Shown here piece by piece: positions 34,845-43,186 of a DNA stretch of 64,000 bases. Position 1 is the first letter of the stretch. Each line of letters starts with the position of its first letter. The notes under the pieces were generated by a model. That model was not told the origin of the DNA. It saw only the letters and a list, made by a program, of their open reading frames with translations, and searched no databases. A program made the position numbers and the translations under genes. Source of the DNA: Nitrobacter sp051535215. Lineage in GTDB: Bacteria > Pseudomonadota > Alphaproteobacteria > Rhizobiales > Xanthobacteraceae. The stretch lies in NCBI RefSeq assembly GCF_051535215.1, contig NZ_JBPPLY010000003.1, positions 1-64,000 on the forward strand, in the 5' to 3' direction.

Positions 34845-35192
34845 CTACTTCTTTCGCTCTTTTCTGGCGGCATAGCGGGCATCGCGCGCCGCCTTGCGCT
34901 CGGCCTCGAGCGCAGTCTGTGCGGCCGCGGCTTCTTCCTTCTCCAGGGCGACCTGTGCGGCTGCTGCTGCTGCAGCCTCCGCCTCGCGGACTTTTCGCGC
35001 CGCCTTCTCGGTCTCGCGGGCCTGCCGCGTCTTTTCGCGGGCAGCCGCATGGGCTTGGCGTTCAGCCTGCCTTTGCTTTACGGCGGGATCGTCGGGACCG
35101 GGCTTGGCGCGAAACTTGTCGAGAATATTTTTCCGGGCGTCAAGCGCCGCCTTTTGGCGGTCAGCGAAGCCGGGTTCCTTGAATCCACTCAT
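34845..35192 (-). CDS. DUF6481-like coiled-coil protein
   Basis: 115 residues: MSGFKEPGFADRQKAALDAR, KNILDKFRAKPGPDDPAVKQ, then a long Ala/Glu/Arg-rich helix (AAREKTRQARETEKAARKVR onwards). The N-terminus with FKEPGFADRQKAA is typical of a small alphaproteobacterial family (DUF6481). It is cytoplasmic and highly charged. Its function is unknown, though nucleic-acid or ribosome association is conceivable. Confidence 0.75.
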   Translation of the reverse strand: MSGFKEPGFADRQKAALDARKNILDKFRAKPGPDDPAVKQRQAERQAHAAAREKTRQARETEKAARKVREAEAAAAAAAQVALEKEEAAAAQTALEAERKAARDARYAARKERKK

Positions 35193-35435
35193 CTATCGAG
35201 GCCTGTTCGTTCGTCGTAATAGCAAGTCGAGGGCTTATAGCAGCTTCGCCATCGCATGCGCTGAGAAAAACGCGTTGCCCGCCGAAATCACCGGATTCAA
35301 TGGAGTGCGATCCCGTGCGCAGGTTTTTCTCTGCATTGCCGGCTTGGCGTTGGCGTGCCGAGCGCGCTTGCCGTCAATGATGCGCGCCGATATAAGCGCC
35401 GCAATTCCCACGGCCGCTCAATCAAGGATATCGAC

Positions 35436-35858
35436 ATGGCGACTGAACGCACCTTTTCCATTATCAAACCGGACGCAACCGCGCGAAACCTGACCGGTGC
35501 GATCAACGCCCTGATCGAAAAGGCAGGCCTGCGGATCGTGGCCCAGAAGCGCATCCGCATGACCCGCGAGCAGGCCGAAGCGTTCTATGCCGTGCACAAG
35601 GCGCGCCCCTTTTTCGGAGAGTTGGTCGATTTCATGATTTCCGCTCCCGTCGTGGTGCAGGTGCTGGAAGGGGACAACGCCGTCCTCAAGTATCGCGAGA
35701 TCATGGGCGCAACCGATCCGTCCAAGGCAGCCGACGGCACGATCCGCAAGCTCCATGCGAAGTCGGTGGGCGAAAATTCCGTTCACGGATCGGACGCGCC
35801 CGAGACCGCTGCGGTCGAAATCGCCCAGTTTTTCTCAAACGACGAGATCGTCGGCTAG
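35436..35858 (+). CDS. ndk: Nucleoside diphosphate kinase
   Basis: 140 residues, full length. It balances NTP pools by ping-pong phosphate transfer through a phospho-His. Signature: ERTFSIIKPDATARNLTGAI, VVVQVLEGDNAVLKYREIMG, ATDPSKAADGTIRKLHAKSV and the active-site NSVHGSD with the catalytic His. ATG 35436 matches the family start. It is expressed alone. Confidence 0.97.
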   Translation: MATERTFSIIKPDATARNLTGAINALIEKAGLRIVAQKRIRMTREQAEAFYAVHKARPFFGELVDFMISAPVVVQVLEGDNAVLKYREIMGATDPSKAADGTIRKLHAKSVGENSVHGSDAPETAAVEIAQFFSNDEIVG

Positions 35859-35862
35859 CGTA

Positions 35863-35927
35863 GTGGTTCAGAAGTTCGTTTCATTTTCTCTGCGAGGGCT
35901 TCAAGCGAACGTCCGAACCTGAACCAC
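35863..35927. repeat. Large inverted repeat after ndk
   Basis: GTGGTTCAGAAGTTCG at 35863 pairs with CGAACCTGAACCAC ending at 35927, with a small bulge and a loop of about 35 bases. It is likely an interspersed repeat that also protects or ends the ndk mRNA. There is no T-run. Confidence 0.6.
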
Positions 35928-36029
35928 ACAATTTTCTACCCTCTCGCATCTGAAGTCCGTTCCGGAAGGCGCTGTACAATGAGGCGACCTTCAGATTCAG
36001 GGCACTGGACGATGAGGTAAAGGACGCCA

Positions 36030-36860
36030 TTGGATTCGCTGTTGCACATCTTCGATCTGGCGACGATCACATCGGTCTTCGCCGAATTTCGAAGCGAGTC
36101 GCATCATTCGGCGTTCTGGCTTGCCGTCGGCAAGATCATCTGGATCAACGTGCTGTTGTCCGGCGACAACGCGCTGGTCATTGCGCTTGCCTGTCGCGGG
36201 CTGGCGCCGCCACAGCGGCTTTGGGGCATGGTCCTCGGAGCCGCCGCCGCGGTCGTTCTCCGCATTGTCTTTACGGGGATTGTCGCAACCCTGATGGAGT
36301 TGCCCTACCTCAAGCTGGCGGGGGGCATCGCGCTGCTCGTGATTGCCGCCAAATTGCTGGTGCCGGAGAAGGAGGACGAGGAGGGGGTTGCGGCGGCCCG
36401 GCATCTGTGGGCCGCCGTCCAGGTGGTGGTCGTCGCGGACATCGTGATGAGTCTCGACAATGTGATCGCGGTTGCCGCGGCCGCGAATGGCAGTTTGCCG
36501 CTGTTGATCATTGGATTGGCCGTCAGCGTGCCGCTGATCGTGGCCGGCGCCGCGCTGATCATGCTGCTGCTCAATCGCCTGCCTTTTCTGGTGTGGGCCG
36601 GAGCGGCGCTGCTGGGTTGGATCGCAGGGGAAGTCATCGCGACCGATCCGGCGGTCGCGCCGCGATTGCACACGCTGTTCGACGCTGGCGCGGGCGCCTT
36701 TCTGGATAAAATGCTGGCGCGGTTCGGCCTTGCGCCGCAATTTGCCGTTGATGGCGGGACCGGAGGGGAAATTCTTTGTGCCGTTTTGGGAGCGATCATC
36801 GTGCTGATCGCCGGTTCGCTCTGGCGCAGGCGGATGCAGGTCTCCGCCGAGCGCTTGTAG
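36030..36860 (+). CDS. TerC family integral membrane protein
   Basis: 276 residues with about seven membrane segments. The family signature is present twice: WINVLLSGDNALVIALACRG and VVVADIVMSLDNVIAVAAAA, each with the acidic S-x-D-N-x site thought to handle metal ions. Members of the YjbE/TerC group export manganese or support secretion. The start is a TTG at 36030 behind AAAGGA. No ATG fits the N-terminal sequence better. A C-terminal segment (ILCAVLGAIIVLIAGSLWRR) closes the fold. Confidence 0.87.
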   Translation: MDSLLHIFDLATITSVFAEFRSESHHSAFWLAVGKIIWINVLLSGDNALVIALACRGLAPPQRLWGMVLGAAAAVVLRIVFTGIVATLMELPYLKLAGGIALLVIAAKLLVPEKEDEEGVAAARHLWAAVQVVVVADIVMSLDNVIAVAAAANGSLPLLIIGLAVSVPLIVAGAALIMLLLNRLPFLVWAGAALLGWIAGEVIATDPAVAPRLHTLFDAGAGAFLDKMLARFGLAPQFAVDGGTGGEILCAVLGAIIVLIAGSLWRRRMQVSAERL

Positions 36861-37337
36861 AACGAGATTTGTCCGTCGCGCCGCGCATTTCACCCACCGG
36901 TCAAACATGTGGATAGCCGGGATATCGCCGGCAAAGCGAGGTCGGTGCCGCCGCCGCGTCGTTCCGCAATGATCCGTTGAAACGCGCATCCTTAGATGCA
37001 TGATCTCGAGAAGTGGAAACCGGTTTTCGGAAAAGATCATGCTCAAACAAAAAGATAAGCGACGAGGTCTGATTCAACGCAGTTGAATCCGGCTCTAGCC
37101 GGATGCGGTCTCCCGCCAACGTTTCGAAACCGATGCCTCGGTCAGTTTCACGATCATCGGTCGTGGCTTGCTAAGAGGTAATTTTCGTGTTGCAATCTGT
37201 GCACAATCGGATCTTGGTCCGTTCGTCTGTGCGTTTCGCGAATTCGAAGGTTCAGCAGAGATCAGGAGGGGTCGTTTGTAACGTGGTGGCGCGATGCGCG
37301 GCCGCGTCTTTTTTATACCCAGACAGGGAGACAGACG
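36861..37337. other. Intergenic region and cspA leader
   Basis: About 480 bases without a gene. A Rhizobiales-type palindromic repeat is at 36998-37042. The stretch from about 37190 to 37337 is the likely 5' untranslated leader of cspA, which is usually long and structured in cold-shock genes. Confidence 0.5.
36998..37042. repeat. Interspersed palindromic repeat of Rhizobiales type
   Basis: GCATGATCT (36998-37006) and AGATCATGC (37034-37042) flank GAGAAGTGGAAACCGGTTTT and adjoining bases. This sequence, with CCGGTTTTC at its centre, is among the commonest intergenic repeats in Bradyrhizobium and related genomes. Confidence 0.8.
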
Positions 37338-37541
37338 ATGCAGAAGGGCACCGTCAAATGGTTCAATCCGACCAAGGGGTACGGGTTCATCAAGCCGACG
37401 ACCGGCGACAAGGACGTCTTCGTTCACATCTCAGCCGTAGAGCGGGCTGGCCTCAGCACCCTCAATGAGGATCAGGTGATCGAATTCGATCTGGTCGAAA
37501 ATCGCGGCAAGACCTCGGCTGAAAATCTGAAGGTCTCATAA
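37338..37541 (+). CDS. cspA: Cold-shock protein
   Basis: 67 residues, a single cold-shock domain. GTVKWFNPTKGYGFIKPTTG is RNP1 and DVFVHISAVERAGL is RNP2. It ends DLVENRGKTSAENLKVS. It binds RNA and melts secondary structure. GGGAGACAGACG precedes the ATG. Confidence 0.95.
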   Translation: MQKGTVKWFNPTKGYGFIKPTTGDKDVFVHISAVERAGLSTLNEDQVIEFDLVENRGKTSAENLKVS

Positions 37542-37632
37542 CTCCATTACGTTTCGGGTGGTTGGCACAAGCCGCTGCGGCGTGCCTCCAATTCGCGACC
37601 GGGGGGCTTGTCCTTTTCCGGGCCGAGCCCGG

Positions 37633-38286
37633 TCAGATCACCGACGGCGAGATCAGGGTGTCGTCCGGACTGGCGTTGGCCGACGTCTTGCAGATGTCGC
37701 CCTCCAGTCGCGTGCCGCCGCTCGCGACGAGCCGCAGCGCATCCGGGTAGATGCGGTGCTCGATCTCCAGCACGCGTGCGGCTAGCGTCTCCGCCGTGTC
37801 ATCGTCGCGTATCGCGACCGCGCCCTGGATGATAATGGGGCCGGCATCGGTCTCCGGAATGACGAAGTGGACAGTCGCGCCGGAAATCTTCACGCCGGCC
37901 CGCAACGCCTGGCCGTGAGGATCGAGGCCACGAAACGACGGAAGCAGCGACGGATGGATGTTGAGCATTCGTCCCTGCCAGCGCTGGACGAAATCGGCGG
38001 TGAACAGCCGCATGAAACCGCCGAGACAGATGAGATCGATGCGGTTGTCGTCCAGCGCCGATTGCAGTTTGGCTTCAAATGCCGCGCGGTCCTGGCCGAA
38101 TGGTTTGCTCTCGATGACGAGCGTTGGAATGCCGGCCGCCTTGGCTCTGGCGATGCCCTCCGCCGCAGCCTTGTTGGAAATAACGAGGGCAATTTCAGCC
38201 GGGAAATCTTCGGCCTTCGCGGCTTCCACCAGCGCGGTCATGTTCGACCCGCGCCCGGAAATCAGGATTGCGACACGGCGTTTCAT
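37633..38286 (-). CDS. purN: Phosphoribosylglycinamide formyltransferase
   Basis: 217 residues. It transfers a formyl group from 10-formyl-THF to GAR in purine synthesis. Signature: VAILISGRGSNMTALVEAAK, DLICLGGFMRLFTADFVQRW, LNIHPSLLPSFRGLDPHGQA with the catalytic His, and GATVHFVIPETDAGPIIIQG with the catalytic Asp. An ATG at 38295 is an alternative start. It is located 23 bases after purM and cotranscribed with it. Confidence 0.96.
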   Translation of the reverse strand: MKRRVAILISGRGSNMTALVEAAKAEDFPAEIALVISNKAAAEGIARAKAAGIPTLVIESKPFGQDRAAFEAKLQSALDDNRIDLICLGGFMRLFTADFVQRWQGRMLNIHPSLLPSFRGLDPHGQALRAGVKISGATVHFVIPETDAGPIIIQGAVAIRDDDTAETLAARVLEIEHRIYPDALRLVASGGTRLEGDICKTSANASPDDTLISPSVI

Positions 38287-38309
38287 GCTTTTCATCCTGC
38301 CGGATCGTC

Positions 38310-39383
38310 TCAGATCACGAGATCGAGGTGGTTGTCGTAAGCGACGCGGCTGTCGTCGCCGGCAACGATTACCTCACCGAGCAGCGCAACGCGTTCGCCG
38401 GCCTGCGTCAGCACGTCCGCGACCTCGTCGACCGCCTCGCGCCGCACGATCGCGATCATTCCGACGCCGCAGTTGAAGGTTCGCAGCAGCTCAAGCTCGG
38501 CGATGCCGCCCTGCTGCGCCAGCCATTTGAATACCGGCAGCACCGTCATCTGAGCGAGGTCGATGCGCACACCGAGATGCTTGGGCAGCACGCGGGGGAT
38601 GTTGTCGGTAAAGCCGCCGCCGGTGATGTGGGCAAGCCCCTTTACCGCGCCGGTTTCGCGGATCGCCCGTAGGCAGGATTTGACGTAGAGACGGGTAGGC
38701 GTAAGCAAGGCAGCGCCGAGCGTCGTGACCGGCGCAAACGGCGCGGGAGCCGCGAGACCGAGGCCCGAAATCTCCAGAATTTTCCGGACCAGTGAATATC
38801 CGTTGGAATGCAGCCCGGACGACGCGAGCCCGATCACGGCGTCGCCGGCGGCGATGTCTCGGCCCGGCAGCAGGGTGCCGCGTTCGGCCGCACCGACCGC
38901 GAAACCCGCCAGATCGTAGTCTCCTTCGTTGTAGAGGCCCGGCATTTCGGCCGTTTCGCCGCCGATCAAAGCGCAACCGGCTTCCCGGCAACCTTCCGCG
39001 ATACCGGCCACGACCGCCGCCGCAGCTTCGGGATCGAGTTTGCCGCAGGCAAAATAGTCGAGGAAGAACAGCGGCTCCGCGCCCTGCACGACGAGATCGT
39101 TGACGGACATGGCGACGAGGTCGATCCCGATGGTGTCGTGTATCCCGGTTTCGATCGCGACCTTGACCTTCGTCCCCACGCCGTCATTGGCGGCGACCAG
39201 AACCGGGTCCGTAAATCCGGCCGCCTTGAGGTCGAACAGTCCGCCGAAGCCGCCGATTTCGGCATCGGCGCCTGCACGGGCGGTGGCGCGCACCATCGGT
39301 TTGATGAGGTCGACCAGCCGGTTGCCGGCGTCGATGTCGACGCCCGCCTCGGCATAGGTCAGGCCGTTCTTGCGGTCGGTCAT
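38310..39383 (-). CDS. purM: Phosphoribosylformylglycinamidine cyclo-ligase (AIR synthetase)
   Basis: 357 residues. It closes the imidazole ring with ATP in purine synthesis. Signature: GLTYAEAGVDIDAGNRLVDL, FGGLFDLKAAGFTDPVLVAA, DGVGTKVKVAIETG, DLVAMSVNDLVVQGAEPLFF, CALIGGETAEMPGLY and GLAHITGGGFTDNIPRVLPK. ATG 39383 (MTDRKNG) is the family-like start. First gene of the purM-purN operon. Confidence 0.96.
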   Translation of the reverse strand: MTDRKNGLTYAEAGVDIDAGNRLVDLIKPMVRATARAGADAEIGGFGGLFDLKAAGFTDPVLVAANDGVGTKVKVAIETGIHDTIGIDLVAMSVNDLVVQGAEPLFFLDYFACGKLDPEAAAAVVAGIAEGCREAGCALIGGETAEMPGLYNEGDYDLAGFAVGAAERGTLLPGRDIAAGDAVIGLASSGLHSNGYSLVRKILEISGLGLAAPAPFAPVTTLGAALLTPTRLYVKSCLRAIRETGAVKGLAHITGGGFTDNIPRVLPKHLGVRIDLAQMTVLPVFKWLAQQGGIAELELLRTFNCGVGMIAIVRREAVDEVADVLTQAGERVALLGEVIVAGDDSRVAYDNHLDLVI

Positions 39384-39554
39384 GCAATTGTATCCAGAAT
39401 TTCCCGGCTGGTTACGTGGGATTGCGGACCCGCGCAATGGCTCGCAAAGTCTTCCCAGAATATACTATGTAAACAAGAGGCAGTTCCGGGCCGCGGAAAC
39501 CTCAAACCCCGCGCCAGTTTGCGCGGAAACGGGCCGGAGGGCGGGAAGCGTCGC

Positions 39555-40097
39555 GTGAGTATTCCGAATATTATTACACTCGGTCGCATTCTGCTGGTGC
39601 CGATCATTATCTGGGCTATCGCCTCCAATCAGATGGAAATCGCTTTCGCGATCTTTGTGGTCGCCGGTGTCAGCGATGCGGTGGACGGGTTTCTCGCCAA
39701 GCGTTTCAACATGGCGAGCGAACTGGGTGCGCTCCTGGATCCCCTGGCCGACAAGGCGCTGCTGGTCTCGATCTTCGTGACACTGGGCATCCTGGGCGCC
39801 GTTCCCCGCTGGCTCGTGATCCTCGTCGTTTCGCGCGATATCATGATTGTCGGGGCCGTGATCGTGTCGTGGCTGTTCAACAAGCCGATACCCATGAAGC
39901 CGCTGATGGTCTCGAAGCTCAACACGGGAGTACAGGTTGCGTTCGCCGCGCTGGTGTTGGCCGCGCTGGGTTTCGGGTTCGATTCCTCGCCCTACGAGGG
40001 CGTTCTGATGGCCGCCATCGCGATCTTGACCCTGGTTTCGGTCTCCCTCTATCTCGTGGAGTGGGGACGCCACATGAGCACCATCGAGCAGAAATGA
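39555..40097 (+). CDS. CDP-alcohol phosphatidyltransferase family protein (PgsA-like)
   Basis: 180 residues with a GTG start, about five membrane segments. The CDP-alcohol signature is DAVDGFLAKRFNMASELGAL followed by LDPLADK, with the four catalytic Asp present and Lys in place of the usual Arg after Ala. SIPNIITLGRILLVPIIIWA is the typical N-terminus of phosphatidylglycerophosphate synthase-like proteins. It may make PGP or be a paralogue. It precedes hdaA, as in related genomes. Confidence 0.88.
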   Translation: MSIPNIITLGRILLVPIIIWAIASNQMEIAFAIFVVAGVSDAVDGFLAKRFNMASELGALLDPLADKALLVSIFVTLGILGAVPRWLVILVVSRDIMIVGAVIVSWLFNKPIPMKPLMVSKLNTGVQVAFAALVLAALGFGFDSSPYEGVLMAAIAILTLVSVSLYLVEWGRHMSTIEQK

Positions 40098-40139
40098 GGA
40101 TCGCTCAATGGTGCGTTGGATTTGGCATGGAGGAGATGC

Positions 40140-40820
40140 GTGGCAGGCCGCCCCGGACCCCGTCAGCTCGCATTCGCGCTACCGCATGCGGAAAGCCTTT
40201 CGCGGGACGATTTTCTTGAAGGATCAGCGAACGCGGCGGCACTGTCGCTGATCGAGAGCTGGCCGGAATGGCCGAACCGGATCATGCTGCTTGCCGGCCC
40301 CGAAGGCTGCGGCAAGAGCCATCTTGCCGCGATCTGGGCGGAGCAGGCGGGCGCACGCTCGATGTCCGCGCATGGCCTGACCGCTGCGGCGGTGCCGGGG
40401 GCGCTGGCGACGGGTGCGCTCGTGGTCGAGGATATCAACCCGCCTGCCTTCGACGAGCCGGCCCTGTTTCACTTGATGAATCTTGCCCGCGAGGACGGCG
40501 CCTTCGTCCTGCTGACGGCGCGGGAGCCTCCCGCCTCGCTCGACATCGGATTGCGGGACCTGCGGTCTCGGCTGCGCGCCGTGCCTGTGGTTACGCTGCA
40601 GCCGCCCGACGATCACTTGCTTCGGGCGCTGATCGTCAAGTTCTGTGCGGACCGCCAGATGAATATCGACGAGACCGTCGTCAACTTCATCGCCACGCGG
40701 ACCGAGCGGTCGTTCGCCGCGGTCCGCCACGCTGTCGACCAGCTCGATGCGGAATCCTTGCGACTCGGCCGGCCGGTGACGCGCGCGCTCGCCGCCGAAT
40801 TGCTGCGCGATCGAAACTGA
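40140..40820 (+). CDS. hdaA: DnaA-related regulator HdaA
   Basis: 226 residues from a GTG start behind GGAGGA. It begins GRPGPRQLAFALPHAESLSR, where QLAF-type residues form the clamp-binding motif. It then has the AAA+ Walker A (LAGPEGCGKSHLA), VVEDINPPAFDEPALFHLMN as Walker B region, and helical lid sequence. It lacks the DnaA DNA-binding domain. With the sliding clamp it stimulates ATP hydrolysis on DnaA and limits replication initiation. Confidence 0.92.
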   Translation: MAGRPGPRQLAFALPHAESLSRDDFLEGSANAAALSLIESWPEWPNRIMLLAGPEGCGKSHLAAIWAEQAGARSMSAHGLTAAAVPGALATGALVVEDINPPAFDEPALFHLMNLAREDGAFVLLTAREPPASLDIGLRDLRSRLRAVPVVTLQPPDDHLLRALIVKFCADRQMNIDETVVNFIATRTERSFAAVRHAVDQLDAESLRLGRPVTRALAAELLRDRN

Positions 40821-40977
40821 AAACCGGATCCTCGGTCATGTGGTCCCGGTTGGACGATCTTGACGCGCCAGCGTTCCGGAACGTCAATGTCATTGAAACG
40901 TCATTGAGCTGGCCCATGGTTCGGCGCTGTTTGCGCGGCCTGCGGCCCGACTCGATGCGATATGGACCAATACCTCC

Positions 40978-43179
40978 ATGGATTCCGTTCAAGCTATTGT
41001 AGTTGAAGGTAAAAAAGCAGAACCGGAGCAGGGCTCCGCGATCCGGACCAGCCCGGAGCGGTTCATTAATCGGGAGCTGTCCTGGCTGCATTTCAATCGC
41101 CGGGTGCTCGAGGAGTCGGTCAATCCGGGCCATCCCGCGCTCGAGCGCGTCCGCTTCCTGTCGATTTCCGCCAATAACCTTGACGAGTTCTTTATGGTCC
41201 GGGTCGCCGGCATCAAGGCGCAGGTGCGGGAAGGAATCACGGAGCGCAGTCCGGACGGGTTGACCCCGTCGGAACAACTCGCGCTCATCAACGAGACCGT
41301 CTCCAACCTCGCAAACGACCAGCAGGCGATCTGGCGGGATCTGCGCAACGTGCTGACCGAAGTTGGCATTGTCCTGATCGACGGCAAGGACGTGACCAAG
41401 GCCGAGCGGTCATGGATCGCAGATCACTTTCTCCACAATATCTTCCCCTTGCTGACGCCGCTCGCCATCGATCCGGCGCACCCGTTTCCGTTCATTCCGA
41501 GCCTCGGCTTCACCATCGCGCTACAACTCGCGCGCTCCTCCGACGGCAAGCCGATGAATGCGCTGATCCGCATGCCCGGCAAGATCGACAGATTTTTGCG
41601 GCTGCCGCCGGCAGCCAAGGACGACCCCGTCAGGCTGATCACGCTTGAAGGCGCCACCAGCCTGTTCATCAACCGGCTGTTCCCGGGCTACACGGTCAAG
41701 GGGCAGGGGGCGTTCCGCATCATCCGGGACTCCGAACTGGAAATCGAGGAAGAAGCGGAAGATCTGGTTCGCCTGTTCGAGACCGCATTGAAGCGCCGCC
41801 GCCGCGGCTCGGTCATCCGGCTTGAGATCGAAGCCGCGATGCCGGCCGAGCTGCGCGCATTCGTGCAGCGGGCGCTATCGGCCACCGACGACGAAGTGTT
41901 GCTGGTGGACGGCGTCCTGGCCATGAACGAGCTGTCGCAACTGACGCGGCTCGACCGGCCCGATCTCGAATTCGTGCCCTACGTCCCGCGCCACCCGGAA
42001 CGCGTGCGCGATCACGGTGGCGACGTGTTCGCCGCGATCCGGCAGAAGGATCTGATCGTTCATCATCCTTATGAATCGTTCGACGTTGTCGTGCAGTTCT
42101 TGCAGCAGGCCGCGCGCGATCCTGATGTCGTCGCGATCAAGCAGACGCTCTATCGCACCTCAAACAACTCGCCGATTGTACGGGCCTTGGCGGAGGCGGC
42201 GGAGGCGGGCAAGTCGGTTACGGCGCTCGTCGAACTCAAGGCGCGGTTCGATGAAGAAGCCAACATCCGCTGGGCGCGCGATCTGGAACGCGCCGGTGTG
42301 CAGGTGGTTTACGGTTTCATCGAACTGAAGACGCATGCCAAGTTGTCGATGGTGGTGCGTCGGGAGGGCGGAGGTCTCACGACCTACGTTCACACCGGGA
42401 CTGGCAATTATCACCCGGTGACGGCGCGCATCTATACTGATTTGTCGTACTTCACGTCGGATCCGGCCATCGGCCGCGATGCCGCCCGCGTCTTCAATTA
42501 CATCACAGGCTACGCCGAGCCGAGCGACATCGAGAAGATGGCGGTGTCGCCGCTGACCTTGCGCAACCGCATTCTCGATCACATTCGTGGAGAGACCGCT
42601 TTCGCCCGCCAAGGCAAGCCGGCTGCGATCTGGATGAAGATGAATGCGCTGGTCGACCCCGATATCATCGATGCGCTGTATGAAGCATCGCAAGCCGGCG
42701 TTTCTGTGGAGCTGATCGTACGCGGCATTTGCTGCTTGCGGCCCGGAGTTCCCGGATTGTCGGAGAACATTCGTGTTAAGTCCGTGATCGGGCGGTTTCT
42801 GGAACACGGCCGGATTTACTGTTTCGGCATGGGGCACAACATGCCGGGTCCGAAAGCGGCTGTGTATATCTCGTCCGCCGACATGATGCCGCGCAACCTC
42901 GACCGGCGCGTCGAGATTTTGTGTCCGCTGCAGAATGCGACCGTGCATCAGCAGGTTCTCGAGCAGATCATGGTTGCGAACCTGAAGGATACCGAACAGA
43001 GCTGGCGGTTGTTGCCGGATGGGTCGTCAACGCGTATGAAGGCCGCGAAGGGTGAAGAGCCTTTCAACCTGCACAACTATTTCATGACCAATCCGAGTCT
43101 GTCCGGCCGTGGAAAGTCGCTCAAGGAATCTTCGCCGCGCCGCCTTACGCGTCGCGCAGAGCGGCAGCCTCCTCCGTAG
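40978..43179 (+). CDS. ppk: Polyphosphate kinase 1
   Basis: 733 residues. It makes inorganic polyphosphate from ATP. Signature: ERFINRELSWLHFNRRVLEE, FLSISANNLDEFFMVRVAGI, HHPYESFDVVVQFLQQAARD, IKQTLYRTSNNSPIVRALAE and the phospho-His in FIELKTHAKLSMVVRRE at about residue 453. Then come YVHTGTGNYHPVTARIYTDL and RGICCLRPGVPGLSENI. A dozen bases of spacing would normally separate it from ppx, and here the gap is seven, so the two form an operon. Confidence 0.96.
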   Translation: MDSVQAIVVEGKKAEPEQGSAIRTSPERFINRELSWLHFNRRVLEESVNPGHPALERVRFLSISANNLDEFFMVRVAGIKAQVREGITERSPDGLTPSEQLALINETVSNLANDQQAIWRDLRNVLTEVGIVLIDGKDVTKAERSWIADHFLHNIFPLLTPLAIDPAHPFPFIPSLGFTIALQLARSSDGKPMNALIRMPGKIDRFLRLPPAAKDDPVRLITLEGATSLFINRLFPGYTVKGQGAFRIIRDSELEIEEEAEDLVRLFETALKRRRRGSVIRLEIEAAMPAELRAFVQRALSATDDEVLLVDGVLAMNELSQLTRLDRPDLEFVPYVPRHPERVRDHGGDVFAAIRQKDLIVHHPYESFDVVVQFLQQAARDPDVVAIKQTLYRTSNNSPIVRALAEAAEAGKSVTALVELKARFDEEANIRWARDLERAGVQVVYGFIELKTHAKLSMVVRREGGGLTTYVHTGTGNYHPVTARIYTDLSYFTSDPAIGRDAARVFNYITGYAEPSDIEKMAVSPLTLRNRILDHIRGETAFARQGKPAAIWMKMNALVDPDIIDALYEASQAGVSVELIVRGICCLRPGVPGLSENIRVKSVIGRFLEHGRIYCFGMGHNMPGPKAAVYISSADMMPRNLDRRVEILCPLQNATVHQQVLEQIMVANLKDTEQSWRLLPDGSSTRMKAAKGEEPFNLHNYFMTNPSLSGRGKSLKESSPRRLTRRAERQPPP

Positions 43180-43186
43180 GGGGCCT

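Noticed and set aside
35863..36029. A manganese (yybP-ykoY) riboswitch before the TerC-family gene
   Set aside because: The conserved loop sequences of that riboswitch are not visible. The inverted repeat there fits an interspersed element after ndk.
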